Assembly: GCA_003342895.1 (NCBI GenBank)
Contig: PTFA01000406.1
Coordinates: 382,691-446,690 of the forward strand
From: Casuarius casuarius
Taxonomy: Eukaryota > Chordata > Aves > Casuariiformes > Casuariidae
Direction of reading: 5' to 3'
DNA: 64,000 nt
The translations under genes were made by a program, and so were the position numbers. Below, one piece after another: positions 26,201 through 39,127 of this stretch (position 1 is the first letter of the stretch; every line of letters begins with the position of its first letter). A model generated the notes under the pieces. It made no database searches and was not told the origin of the DNA. It saw nothing but the letters and a program-made list of their open reading frames with translations.

Positions 26201-27582
26201 AACTGGTCTACAAGCTAACTTTTCAGCAAATCCATCTACCATTTAAACCACACGAAAAACCTGTAAATTGACTCATGTATACTTAAATACAGGTAGGATC
26301 ACTAAAAGAATTATTCAAGTACATTGGCTTTGCAGACCTACAATTTCCACTTCACAAACCATATGACTATCTAGAAAAAGAGCAGCCAAGAGCCAACACT
26401 GCCTCACGGACCAAACACAAGATTACAAATGTCTTCAAGACCCATATTGTCCTGCTTCTTCTCTCAACTTACAAGTATCTAATAAAATCTCGCATTTCTT
26501 TGAGACGCACCTGTTCCAGTAACAGGCCACAGATGGAAAATCCACTGAACTAAACCCATTTACATGTGCAAAGAGATGAAAATTTACCTCGAAGAGACAG
26601 CTACATTTTGAGTTGAACAAACAGCTCAAGTAATTTGTAATGCTAGTAAATGGAAAGCCAACTGCACTTCTGTTTTATCACCACCAAAAATTAAGACTAA
26701 TGATTTAATTACTAACGCAAGTATCAAATTTATTCAAAAAACCCTCGAATTTGTTAATGCAGTCTAATTTCCCCTTAGAGGGCAGCAGTTTCACAGTACC
26801 TTAAACTAGGGGAAATCTGGAATACTGAAGTCCCACTCTCACTTTCACCTGTTATTCCTACTTGTTCCCTTTTGACAGTATTTGTACACTGACAACATTT
26901 AGTAAACCAATTTCAGCTGACTATTTTAAAGATTTCAGCAGGATCAGTTTTCTGCACTTGCCCATTCTACAGTTAGAGGAATGCTAGCACAGACACAAGG
27001 AAGTGTACAGGAACATGGCTCAGTCATACACCAACATAAACTGACACAGAACTCAATGAAAATACCACTGAAAATGGAAGCTTCTCTAAATAGAAAGGAA
27101 AACCAGCAGAGAGTTAAGTAAAGCTCGTTCACAGCGGAAACTTCTGTTCTTCTAGAACACTCTAAAAGAATCTGAAAACAAAAGGCTTTATATAGGAAAA
27201 AGGCCATGAGCATACTTATTTTATCTTATGACAAATTAACCAAATAAATCTGTGAAGGTTCAGGAGCCTCTTGCAAGGATTTTGACTTAGCATCCCGCCA
27301 CATTCCACTTAAACAAACAAATGAAGAATAGACACTTTAAAGAGGTTGCTGTACATATTAACTAGAGTCTCAAAGTAATTATCAATAGGGAATTAAAACC
27401 AAGTAGGATTACTTATGCTAGGATTCTGATTATTCAGACACAGGTGCAATGCAATTCAATACTTTCCCTGGTGTAAGAAAATACACTGCTTTGATACAGC
27501 AGCAAATACAAAAGTCACAACTGTTACTGTAAACTGTTCCTATGAAGATGACAAAGAATGATAACATGGCAATTAATAATAA
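23220..27582. other. Unique AT-rich non-coding sequence
   Basis: No gene recognised. A C11-A10 homopolymer junction lies at 23975-23995 and a poly-T run at about 25961-25971. Open frames are short. A donor-like GTAAGT on the minus strand near 23.72 kb has no convincing partner acceptor. Confidence 0.6.
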
Positions 27583-27854
27583 GGAATCATAGATTAATAT
27601 AGTTTGGAAGGGACTGCTGGTGGTCATTTGATCCAATATCCCTGCTCAGAGCACGGTCAGCTTTCCCCAGGCTGCTAAAGCCCATCCAGTCAGCTTTTTA
27701 AAATCTTTGGGAACGGAGATTTCACAATTGTCCACTCCTCTGGACAATTTGTTTCAGTATTTGATCACCCTCATACTAAAAAGCTTTTCCTTAGTACCTA
27801 ATGACAATTTCCCATGTTTCTTCTTGTTTCTCATCCTACCATCACGAATCTTCC
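27583..27854 (-). mobile_element. Old CR1 LINE 3' end
   Basis: Minus-strand CR1 tail and C-terminal ORF2 region: an octamer-like GAATCATAG start, a degenerate TTTGGAAGGGACTG tail motif, then about 200 bp matching the terminal coding part seen also at 21650-21900. It is clearly more diverged than the CR1 copies beside it. It ends where a plus-strand CR1 begins at about 27855, so two CR1 pieces meet in opposite orientation. Confidence 0.85.
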
Positions 27855-28021
27855 AAAATGAGATGGTGGAGTTCAGGATCCTGCAAGGATGAAGCAGGGC
27901 AAAAAAACCCAGGATCACAACCCTGGACTTCAGAAGAGCAAATTTTGTTCTCTTCAGGGAGCTGCTTGGAAGAATCTCATGGGATAGGGCCCTAGACCAA
28001 AGAGAGGTCCAAGACACCTGG

Positions 28022-28372
28022 TTGATATTCAAGGAACACCACATTCAAGTTCAAGAATGGTTAATCTCAAGGAGCAAAAAGTCAGGCAAAGTGGGCAGGA
28101 GACGTGCACAGATGAACAAGGAGCTCCTGGCAAAACTCAAGCAGAAGAAGGAAGTGCACAGAAGATGGAAACAGGGACAGCCCACGTGGGACGAATATAG
28201 GGGCATCGTCCGAGTACACAGGGATGCGACTAGGAAGGCCAAGGCCCAGCTGGAGTTTAATCTGGTGAGGGATGTCAAGGATAGCAAGAAGACCTTCTTT
28301 AAATATATCGGCTACAAAAGGAAGACTAGGGATAATGTGGGGCTGCTGCTGAATGGGGCAGAGGCCCTGTGA
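28022..28372 (+). pseudogene. CR1 ORF2 linker fragment
   Basis: A 116-residue open frame typical of the CR1 segment between the endonuclease and reverse transcriptase domains. Lys/Arg-rich words include [34 protein letters not shown] and [16 protein letters not shown], the last matching the conserved KKxFFKYI...K..ENVGPLL region of CR1-type LINEs. It closes at a stop at 28370-28372 and does not join an intact reverse transcriptase. It is a fragment of a dead retrotransposon, not a host gene. Confidence 0.9.
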
Positions 28373-29009
28373 CAAAGGAAACAGAAAAGGGAGAGATATT
28401 GAACACTGCCTTTGTTTCAGTCTTTACCTCTAAGACCAGCCCTTAGGAAGCCCAGGCCCTGGAGACTGGGTAGGAAGTCTGGAGAAAGGGAGATATTCCC
28501 TTGGTGGGGGAGGATTGGCTTAGAGATCATTTAAGCAAACTGGACATCCACCAGTCCACGGGCCCTGATGGGATGCATCCACAAGTGCCGAGGGAGCTGG
28601 CAGACATCATTGGTAGGCCACTCTCAAACATCTTTGAAAGGACATGGAGAACAGGAGAAATTCTTGAGGACTAGAAGAAAGCAAATGTCACTCCAGCCTT
28701 CAAAAAGGGCAAGAACGAAGACCCAGGGACATACAAGCAAGTCAGCCTCATCTCGATCACTGGAAAGGTGATGGAACTGCTCATCCTAGATATCATCCCC
28801 AAGCAAGAAGGTGATCAGGAGTAGTCAACATGGAGTCACCAAGGAGAAATGATGCTTAACCAACCTGAAAGGCTTCTGTGATGGGATGAGTGGCTGGGTA
28901 GATGAGGAGAAAGCAGTGAATGTCATCTCCCTTGAGTTCAGGAGGGCTTTTGACACTGTCTCCCGTAACCTCCTCACAGGCAAGGTCGGGAAGTGCAGCT
29001 AGATGAGCA

Positions 29010-29256
29010 GTGAGGTGGTTTGAAAACTGGCTGAACAGCAGAGCTCAGAGGGCTGTGATCAGTGAGGCAAAGCCCAGTTGGAGGCCGGTAGCTAGCGGTA
29101 TCCCACAGGAGTCAATATGGGGTCCAATCTTGTTCAACTTATTCATGAGTGACCTGGATGCAGGGACAGAGTGCACCCGCAGCAAGTTTGCCGATGACAC
29201 AAAACTGGGAGGAGGGGCTGATCCACCAGAGGGCTGTGCTGCCATTCAGAGGGACC
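29010..29256 (+). pseudogene. CR1 ORF2 reverse transcriptase fragment, truncated by gap
   Basis: 82 determined residues matching the minus-strand fragment at 22446-22692 residue for residue: RWFENWLNS, then [15 protein letters not shown], then [11 protein letters not shown], then [11 protein letters not shown] at the gap edge. The catalytic aspartates are present. The motif B Gly-to-Glu change is shared with the other copy. The frame nominally continues through the undetermined bases, which means nothing. Confidence 0.92.
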
Positions 29257-30211
29257 NNNNNNNNNNNNNNNNNNNNNNNNNNNNNNNNNNNNNNNNNNNN
29301 NNNNNNNNNNNNNNNNNNNNNNNNNNNNNNNNNNNNNNNNNNNNNNNNNNNNNNNNNNNNNNNNNNNNNNNNNNNNNNNNNNNNNNNNNNNNNNNNNNNN
29401 NNNNNNNNNNNNNNNNNNNNNNNNNNNNNNNNNNNNNNNNNNNNNNNNNNNNNNNNNNNNNNNNNNNNNNNNNNNNNNNNNNNNNNNNNNNNNNNNNNNN
29501 NNNNNNNNNNNNNNNNNNNNNNNNNNNNNNNNNNNNNNNNNNNNNNNNNNNNNNNNNNNNNNNNNNNNNNNNNNNNNNNNNNNNNNNNNNNNNNNNNNNN
29601 NNNNNNNNNNNNNNNNNNNNNNNNNNNNNNNNNNNNNNNNNNNNNNNNNNNNNNNNNNNNNNNNNNNNNNNNNNNNNNNNNNNNNNNNNNNNNNNNNNNN
29701 NNNNNNNNNNNNNNNNNNNNNNNNNNNNNNNNNNNNNNNNNNNNNNNNNNNNNNNNNNNNNNNNNNNNNNNNNNNNNNNNNNNNNNNNNNNNNNNNNNNN
29801 NNNNNNNNNNNNNNNNNNNNNNNNNNNNNNNNNNNNNNNNNNNNNNNNNNNNNNNNNNNNNNNNNNNNNNNNNNNNNNNNNNNNNNNNNNNNNNNNNNNN
29901 NNNNNNNNNNNNNNNNNNNNNNNNNNNNNNNNNNNNNNNNNNNNNNNNNNNNNNNNNNNNNNNNNNNNNNNNNNNNNNNNNNNNNNNNNNNNNNNNNNNN
30001 NNNNNNNNNNNNNNNNNNNNNNNNNNNNNNNNNNNNNNNNNNNNNNNNNNNNNNNNNNNNNNNNNNNNNNNNNNNNNNNNNNNNNNNNNNNNNNNNNNNN
30101 NNNNNNNNNNNNNNNNNNNNNNNNNNNNNNNNNNNNNNNNNNNNNNNNNNNNNNNNNNNNNNNNNNNNNNNNNNNNNNNNNNNNNNNNNNNNNNNNNNNN
30201 NNNNNNNNNNN
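29257..30211. other. Assembly gap (955 n)
   Basis: Undetermined bases. The left edge falls inside a CR1 at the exact point where its match to 22446-22829 ends. The right edge starts within a (GA)n microsatellite. Both are usual causes of assembly breaks. Confidence 0.99.

Positions 30212-30255
<44 letters not shown>
30212..30255. repeat. (GA)n microsatellite at gap edge
   Basis: 44 bp of pure GA dinucleotide directly after the gap; the true length is unknown because the left end is missing. Confidence 0.97.
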
Positions 30256-30258
<3 letters not shown>

Positions 30259-33200
30259 TGCGGGAGATGTATAATAATGTATATATAAAACAAGATACTT
30301 AGTCATCAAGGGTGGTGGCAATTTTACCTTCACATGTGTGAAGAACCTGTGTGAAATCCAAAACAAGAATGTTTCTCTGTAGTCCCAGTGGGAGTGATAT
30401 TTAAAGTTTGAAGAAAACATACAGATGTAAAATACAAATACTGAAGCACTAAACAATCATAAGCAAAAATTCAAGATTAAATCAAAGAACAAAACTGATT
30501 TATAAGCATTTTTTGTGTCACTACTGAAGTTAAACATTTGATACAGTCATTGAACTTGCTGGAGCAGATTCTGACTAATTAAAGTCTACGAAATAATCAC
30601 AAGAACTGCAAGAGAAAAGAAGAGTAATCTTACAAATCCACTCTTTATCAGAAACTGTGCAACATAACAAAAGCAAACATTAAGTGGCTAGTTTGGTTTT
30701 AAACTTTCTTTGGACTAAGATGATTTAATAACGATTTTCTTCAGCAGGGTAGATCAAGTTTTACAATGAGACAATCCCTCTTCTTGAAGCTGAAGGATGT
30801 TTCATAGCACTGTATGGTACACTACGCTAGAATATATGAGAGAAACTCATATCTCACTCCACACAGCTCAAATGACCAGCAAATTCCATTAGTAGACTAA
30901 AAAACAAAAACAGAAAACATTAAGGGAGAGAGACCGACTGACTCCTGAAACTGAGCAGTACCTTCTAGGGTACTACATAAAAGTTCTTATATAAAACACA
31001 ACTCAAAACCCCTCCTTTTGCATTTTTGAGAATTAGGACATATAGTGGGATGGGTATGTCAGCCAGCAAGCATCATAAGTACATTCAAATTGAAAATAAA
31101 ATTAAATAATTTCAAAGAAGAACCATCTCAATGAGAAAGAGATTTTCCTAATTGTAAAGCACTTGGCAATTAAAGGATTTTCTGCCCTTTCTGATTACAA
31201 TAAAGTATTTGCCTATTTGTCTGTCAATAAATATGAGAAAGGACTATAACATGTTTATTGCTTGCCTCCATTACCTTTAGAGGTTTCAAATCAAGTGGAA
31301 CTCCTAGTTCTCCCCTACCTCTTCTCAGCATTTAACTTACACTGTAAGAAAGATCTAGAACAAGGAAGCTTGTTAAAGATGTACCAAAACCAGCGAGTCG
31401 ATAAAAAACAGCAGCAGCTCCTACGCAGAAATTTCCTTCAAAGTAATGAGTCCAGGGAGTTTTAAGTTTACTGGTGGTTGTCTCCAAAAGGCTACATCTG
31501 CTCTTTTATGTAGATGAACAACCTTTCAATTGCCTCAGTAGTAATTCAAGAATCAACTTTGTTTAAAAAATATCTGGCTATATAAAATAATCCCAGATTT
31601 ATTCAGCTACCAACTGAATCAGATATATTACTCCAACATTTTTGTTCATCTTCTCTGCATACCTCAAAATGAAAATGGAGAAATATTCAAATTAATTTTG
31701 TCAATTTCCTAAGTCTTTGACTGAAAGCCCAAACATGGAGACTATATTTGAATCCTGACAGCAAAAAGTTTGGAAATCAAATGAAACAGGCTGCTGCTCA
31801 AATTAATGAGTCTAACATTGCTGACTTGCTTTTTGCATAGGAATCACAAATTTAATATTTTTTTCAATTTAAATTCCCAAAGGGTTGGATACTCTACAAC
31901 AGAAAGAAAGATCAGAAGCTAGGTTTAGAATAATATTGAATATTTTTTGTAGAGTTTTTTAATATAGATGAATAAAAAAATATGATCAGGCTGCAGATCC
32001 TCTTTAAAGGTACTTGAAATTTGCCTATTTTCAGAGCTGCAATCATATATGCAATTATGATTGTTCTTCTTAAAATATTTTATTTTATATTGCATGCGAT
32101 TAAATGAAAGATGAAAGCTACCTACGCTTATCTCTAAAAAAAGTTTGCGAGTTCCTTCAACCATTGTAACAACATTGTAAGTGCAAGAATTTTGTCAGCA
32201 CAATGCCCACCCCTCCATTCCTGCAGCAGCAGTACTAGCAATAAAACAAGGATATGAATACAAATCTACTAGCATTTCCTATCTATGCTACTCATCTCCA
32301 GTTAACCCAGGAGCTGTCCTTTCTCAATCAACAGAGGATCCTTGTAGCTTTGACAATCCCATCTTGTGCAGCCCTTCAGAAACAGGCGCAGTAGTATAGC
32401 CTTCATGAGCTTCTCAAGGCCCTGGCATCACAGAAAGCATCGATAATCAAACTTTTATCTTTTTTTTTTTGGATGACTGAGCACTTATCTCCTCACTGGC
32501 ATCTGCTTCAGGACCTCAATTCTCCTGCTTACGAGGCTTGTTTGTAGCAAATGTTGGTAATAGCGCTTCTAAGCTTCCACACACCTTTCTTTCAAACTCC
32601 AATGCTTTGCCAAACCTCTCCCCCTCAGTCCACTCGCTACCTCATCTTATAAGTACTTCTACTCTATAAACAAACAAGAACAGCGTACATCTGTGCTACC
32701 ATCCTTCTTCTATACTCTGCTTTTATGTATTTGCTAATAACTAGCATATTGCATAATGAACCTCTGAATATGGGGATTGCTAGACAACCACAAAGGCTTC
32801 ACACATCAGTGTCAGATCCTGTTAAACCGACAACATGGTCATTCAGACAAACATTTTCAACTATGGCCAAAACAGCTGAAATGCATTACATCTTTTTCCT
32901 TTCACAAATCCAAAGCTGCCCTGTAGCCCAACTGTCTTCCTAGGGCCATAGCTGCTCTCAAATCAATCATTTCCTCACTGCCTTTGCTTGGCTGTTGAGG
33001 ATCCTCCACACTGGCCTGTAACTCAGATCATGAGCTTCTCCAGTGTGATAGCATGACATATGCATATAAGTGACTAAGTATCTTTACCATCCAAATGCAA
33101 ATATATTGCCTGCAAAACCTCAAAGTACTTCGGAAGCTGAACCTGCAGTCTGGCAGTACTAAAATTACTATGGCAGCTGGATCTCGCTCAACTTTCTCCT

Positions 33201-36200
33201 CTGGTTTTATGTTCTTTCCCTCCCTTCTATATGCCATTACCAACAAAGCATCAAAATAAAACAAAAACCCCACACGACAAAAAAAAAAACCCCAAAACCA
33301 AAAAACTATCTTCTGTCATTTCCACTTGCATCTATATCCCTGATCTATTCTGCAGCTTGTGAAACCTTCCTACTTAAAATTCCTTTTCCTTTGTTTATTT
33401 TGGGTATTTTCCATTTCCCATTTTCCCTTTCCACTCCTTTTCTAACAGCAAGATTCCTCAAAGGAACTAATTCTTCTCTTTGAGATGTTTTTTTCCCCCC
33501 CCTTCTATACCTCCTATAGAAGAAAAAGAGAACCCTTCAAAAAGCCAACTCTCCCTAGTATTTCGTTTGCTTATCACTGAAGAGCATTTTGTTTGCTACA
33601 AGTGCTTTTGGAGCTGATAATATGCAATGTTTTCTTGTAAAGCAGCTGTCAAGTTGGTAGTTAGAAACAAGTCTTTAAAAGTATAAATTATTGATGAGGC
33701 TATTTATACATGACCATCAAGGCTGCAATCAGAGACTGCCTTCTAACAGGGAGGCAGATTAGCTTAGAAATTTACATAAACCCTAGAAACATATACAAAA
33801 AAGGTTCTAAAAGACTCATTTTTAGGCTAGCATTAAAGGTAGCATTGCCAAATTTTTCTCAAAAGTGCACTGCAAATTATTTTATTTCTATCAAGTCATG
33901 ATTAAGTTTAGACCATAGCGTTACACGTCTACTAGTTCCAGCATTATGAGTGAGCTAAACTCACGTATGTGAATTTTTTCATCTTCTACCTTCTTTGTAA
34001 AAGGAACACAATTGCAGATCTCAAGTGATGTTATGGAGTGTAGATATCATGTATTTGTTCCAAGGAAACTGTCTAATTACCACAGTAGTCCTGACAGAAA
34101 ACATGACGACTGGAGTTCTTTACTTGACCATGACTTCCAAGATACAAGGGCAAAAATGAAGAGACAGACAGACTAACAAACAGACACACCCCCCACCACA
34201 CACAGTCTTTGTAATCCACAGTTGACCTGCCATTTCTTTCCTTACTTGTACACACCATTTAACACTTCAAAAATGGCTGTAATCATATAATGAGATTTAC
34301 TAAAGCCTGACTTTGTGTGAGCTTGTCCAGTAATAGCATTTTGATAATCAGCTTGCTAAATAACGTGAACACTTTTCAAGTGTTTTGAAACAGAAGCAGC
34401 AACATCAGCTAATAATACATTTTTAATACTCTTAAAATTTTGAAAGCATGTGACTTTTCTAACACTGATGTTGATTAATCACATGCTCCATAGAAGAGGC
34501 ACGTTAGAGCTTTACAAATGGAGTGTAAACAAATACATAAGCAATAACACTTTGCTAAGGACTATCTCATAAAAACATTGAAACTATACAATATTTTATT
34601 GTAAACATTGCATGTGCAATTATGTATGACTATAAAATTGTTTCTGTAACTTAGAAAGTTCTAATAATATATAGCAATTCATTACACATCATTAATACTG
34701 TGATCTGATACTTTAGTGACACTCTCAGAAGGACCTCGCCCATTACACAGATAAAAGAAAAGGAAATAAAAGTCTGTAGGAACAAACAGCAAAGGAGAGG
34801 TCACAAAACATGATTGCAAAACTGATCTGTACAACATCTGTGACAGTAAAACAGTCGTGACAAAACAAAAGAGCAAGATTTGTTAAACAAATCACTGTTT
34901 AATCGCATCACATGGGCGGAAGAAAGGTCTGTAGCTTGATATTAATGTTTCTGCTCATTCCAGAGTTAAAAAAAAAAAAAGGTGAAAAGTAAGCAAGAGG
35001 GGTGTGTGTGCATGTGTTAGAGACAGCACTTGCTGGAAGAATCAATTCTAGTTCTTTTTGGAAAGAATCTTCAGGTTCTTTAACACTCACATACAGCCAG
35101 TGTCTAGCCCTCAACCAAGGTGAAGCAAGAGTGAGCTATACACTCAAAGACAGAAGAAACAACAGCCCCAAAAGCCTATCAGACTATCAGCTGTCTATAG
35201 GGAGGTAACAAAAGAAAGCCTTTGACTTGTTATCGCAACACACTACTCCTCCACTGTCAATATCTCAGCCTCATTGAGATTTGAAATCACATAGTACAGT
35301 CCAAGAACTACTAACTGCTAATTAAATGTGTACATGAACAGCTAAGGTTTAAAACAAACAAATAAAAAATGCATACACGGACTTGTACTATCTGCACTTT
35401 CAATACAGAACCACTCATTCACCCACACTTGCTTGCACCTTTTTCCCATGTCATCCGTTCTTCTTCCTCACTCATTATACATTTTGCCTTTTTCTTCCAC
35501 CTTCATTTCAAAGTAAACATCAATTCTTCTCCAGTCTACTGTCAAGCCACCTGTCAGTCTACTTTTCTTTTCCCCAGACAAAAATCAATTTTTCTCATTC
35601 CCCACACTTCAAAATAAATTGTGATCACAGTATCATAACCTTCCCAACTGAGGCTAACAGAACTGAGTCTACTCACAATCTATTTTTCACAAGCAATTTG
35701 TTTGTTTCACTAACAAATCAAAACTAATTTCCTCTTCAAAATCAGCAACAGTTCTCCTTCAATTGAAAATCAATTTTCCAGCCTCCTCCGCATTTTAAAT
35801 ATAGTTTAGCCCAGCTGGCAAATACAACTATATCTGGCAAATTCAGAAAGTTCCTGAGCATATTTCTTTCATGTAATGTGCCTTCTGGATATTTTATTTT
35901 CTTCCAGTTTTCCCATCCAGATGCACTCACAGCTTGACTGGAGAGTTTACCTTAGAAGAGAGTCTTCTGTTTCAAGTAGTAGATGCTAGCAATCTGGAGG
36001 AGGACATGGAACCAGAAACATAAAAGGTATTTACCAATGTAAACTGAAAGATCAAATACTGGGCTGGATCTGGGCCCTGAAATTTGGTTCCAAGTAGGTC
36101 AGACATTGACTGCTGTCAAAATCAGAAAAGATATCTTAAAAATTCCTTGGCTCTGGGAACAACTCTGCAGCTAACGGCTCTTTTATTAGTAGAAAAAAAA

Positions 36201-38671
36201 AATCATAGGAAAGAAAAAAAGCCACAATAGGAGAGAAGTAACTGAACACAACCAATTAAAAAAGGATCTGAAGAAGAACAGTAAAGAGATGGTGAGAAGG
36301 TAAAAAACAGAGAGGCTGCTGGCAGGATGAAGGAACAAAATTGTTTACAAACTTGTTCCCTCCTTACTTTAAGTCGTTTCATTTCCAGAGTCCTGCTGAC
36401 TTCCTGCTGCTGGCTGTAAACTCACCTATCATTCACTAGTGCAAGGAAGAAAAGCAGCAATGTTTTCGGTCTTGCAAGAAAGAAATAAAATTCCAGCATA
36501 TGGAATATAACTATGCTGAAGCAATATAATATATTTTCTCCACAATGTTTTTAGCTGAGACTCATTTATTTGTAGGTTCAAAATAGTTATCTTGTGTATA
36601 GTGCAGTATAATTCACAGTAGTAAGTCTGCTTCTACAATTTTTTCAGAAACTTCTATTTTTCTACAGTCTGCAATGTTGGTTTACTGAATGAGTTCACAA
36701 GTCCATTTAACTCTGCTGCTACATCTTGTATTTTTTGGCCAGTGAGGCCATGTGCTTTTATTTTGTTCTTGTTCCTTTGGTCTCTCTTTTCCTGCTTCTT
36801 AATGTGCTATCAGGGAGGATGACTTCCTGTCTTATTTTCTTGATAGGAAAAGGATGTCCATCTCTTTTGTTTACTTTGTTACTTTCTCTAAAGATTCAAT
36901 GAGTAATTGGAAATGAAGTCAGGATGGAAAAGACATTGTACCAAACAACAGATAACTATTACAACAGATTACAACAAACTAGCAATTAGATGAGAATTTA
37001 TATTTGATTTTGACCTGGAAATGAGCAAAGATAGTTTGACTAATAACACTATAAAGATAATGCATGCATGCTTACTGTGTTCAAATGGATATACTTCTAA
37101 AGCAGAGGAAAAGGATCAAAATGAGGGTATTAAATTTTGGATTTCTTAAAGTGCTGCTTTCCCCATTTTTAACCAATATCACATAGTCAAGACTAAGGAC
37201 TAAAATTTTAGCTCATCTTAATTTGGTAATAAGGCAATGCAGAAATTTGAAATTTAAAATACAATATAAAACAAAAGGAAAGAAAAGGAAATGGAATGCA
37301 AGTTTAACATTATATATATATAAATTAGCTTTTTCAAGAATAGTAGTAAGTCTCAGTAAGAAATAAAAGAACATTGCTATAATAATATTTTATTGCTAGG
37401 AGTACAAGCTCTTATTAAATGAAGATAGTAAAATCATTAAAAAAATGCAAAAAAGGGAATACTGATATGTCATGTATTTATGTTCCTAAGAGAAGCTTAC
37501 ACTCTAAAATGAACTCATTTCAAGTATATTAGTAAGCAAAGAGGTTACAGGAAGAAATTCAAAGATTTTTTTTGTTTAGAAATGCAAAGATTTGAACCAT
37601 CTTGACTTGTAAATTCATAATAAAGAATTCAGTCCAGAAAGAGAACCACGTCCCACCAGCATACCTTGTAATTAGTTAGTAAGACATTCCAATCAAACAC
37701 AATGTATTTGTCTCAACTCGTTGAAGTTTAATGGCTTGTCAAGAACACAAGGTCTTACTGTTCTAAGAGTTCTTTGAGCTTAAAAGTCAATGAATCTTTC
37801 AGGACCAAAGGTGATAAAAATAATTCAAATATACAAATGTATACATATAAGTTATGTGTAAATATGTATATATGCAACAACCTGAGGGCAAGACAGATTG
37901 ATTTAATGAAATTAATACAAATTTGCTTAAATTATGATCAAAATTGGAGAACACTACATACAAAGCATTCCTGGTTTGGATTTGTTTTTGCAGCTGCTGT
38001 TCTTCAGTTACTCACGTTCCCTTTGACTGAAAATCAATAGATTTTAATGGTTGAACCAGTCAAATAATACTTTTGTACTATTTGATACAGATGTGTGTGT
38101 ATATATAGATATATATATTTGTTATTAACCAAGACACACATTACACTGCGCTTTTATGTAAGAAGCTATATAGCTTAATATGTAGCTAGATTCTGGGTTT
38201 TAGTTACATTATGCTAATAAATATGCTAGCTACTTTTTTCCAAGACTAATTTTTAACTTATTTCTGGCAAGTTGCATTTGGAAATTGGAAATGCAACTAA
38301 GACATACAGACTGACATTAAACTGACATTACTGAATACCATAATTCTAAAGAGATGCTACATAACAAAGCATATTTATAAAAACACATTTTACATTTCCA
38401 ACTAACCAGTTCACTAAAGAAGGGAAGCACTGTAATTACATGAGCTGAACAGATTGCTTCTGGCCACAGTGTCCTTCAAGGGTTTTAAACCAATATATCT
38501 CATCTTCTTACAGTTATTTTTATACATAAATTGGCAGAAGAAAATGTTCCTGTTTGGTTGCTGAAGAGCCACTGACTTCCTACTGTTCTGGCTTTCTTTA
38601 AAACTTTGGCAATGTTCAGGTCTTATTTGAATCTAGAAATCTCTGTCCAGTTCCACCCCTCGCTAACCCTC
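30256..38671. other. Unique AT-rich non-coding sequence
   Basis: No gene recognised. Contains minor simple sequence: A-rich/CCCC mixed tract at about 33258-33306, poly-A at about 34968-34980, TATA-rich patches at 37311-37323 and 38085-38120. Short exon-like windows on the minus strand (35951-35993, 36426-36470) have good splice motifs but no recognisable protein. Confidence 0.6.
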
Positions 38672-39127
38672 GCTACAAAAAAGACATTGACAAATTAGAG
38701 TGAGTTCAGCAGAGGCCACCAAGATGGTCAGGGCCTGGAGCCCACACCGCAGTGAGGAGAGGCTGAGGAAGTTGGGCTTGTTCAGCCTCAAGAAGAGAAG
38801 ACTTTGGACGGACCTAATAGCTGCACCCCTGCACCTTCGAGGAGATTATTGAAAAAGACAGAGCCAGGCTCTTCACAGGATGAGATAAAACAGGACTAAG
38901 CTGAAACAAGAGTGGTTCAGATGGGATATAAAGAGAAAGTTTTTCACTCCAAGGACAGCCTGACAGTGGAGCCAGGGCCCAGAGAGGTTGTGCCACCTCC
39001 ATCCTTGGAGGTTTTCACCACCTGACTGGATAAAGTCCTGAGCAACCTGCTCTGACCTCATGGTTGAGTCTGCTTTGGACAGGAGGTTGGACCAGAAACC
39101 TCCCAAATTATGCTATGATTCTATGCA
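38672..39127 (+). mobile_element. CR1 LINE 3' end, diverged
   Basis: A plus-strand CR1 3' terminal fragment of about 450 bp. It carries the end of the ORF2 coding region (degraded forms of the RVQ-RAT-K and LSYEERLRELG-type segments at 38700-38780), the 3' untranslated part with GGACCAGAAACCTCCCAAAT, and ends in the TATGATTCTATG octamer at 39114-39125. It belongs to a different and older-looking group than the 21.6 kb copy. No intact frame. Confidence 0.9.

Larger units (their letters stand above)
27855..29256 (+). mobile_element. CR1 LINE, ORF2 central region, cut by gap
   Basis: A 1.4 kb plus-strand CR1 beginning in the region between endonuclease and reverse transcriptase and running into undetermined bases. 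The order matches CR1 ORF2: linker (27855-28370), a frame-broken stretch (28380-28870) with recognisable pieces such as the PDGMHP region near 28563-28580, then the reverse transcriptase palm (28873-29256) with FADD at 29187-29198. Multiple stops and frameshifts show it is dead. The last 384 bp match 22446-22829 in inverted orientation with no difference that I can see by eye, including the broken-frame region around 28995-29020. The 3' half should lie in the gap but is not present beyond it. Confidence 0.93.

Noticed and set aside
29010..30302. 430-codon open frame, and others spanning 29139-30456
   Set aside because: They are open only because undetermined bases contain no stops. The real part is CR1 on one side and a GA microsatellite on the other.
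35951..35993. 43 bp minus-strand micro-exon with strong acceptor and donor
   Set aside because: All frames are closed or end in a stop at the donor. Very short, and such pairs arise by chance.
36426..36470. 45 bp minus-strand exon-like segment
   Set aside because: Good motifs but too short to judge, with no recognisable peptide.
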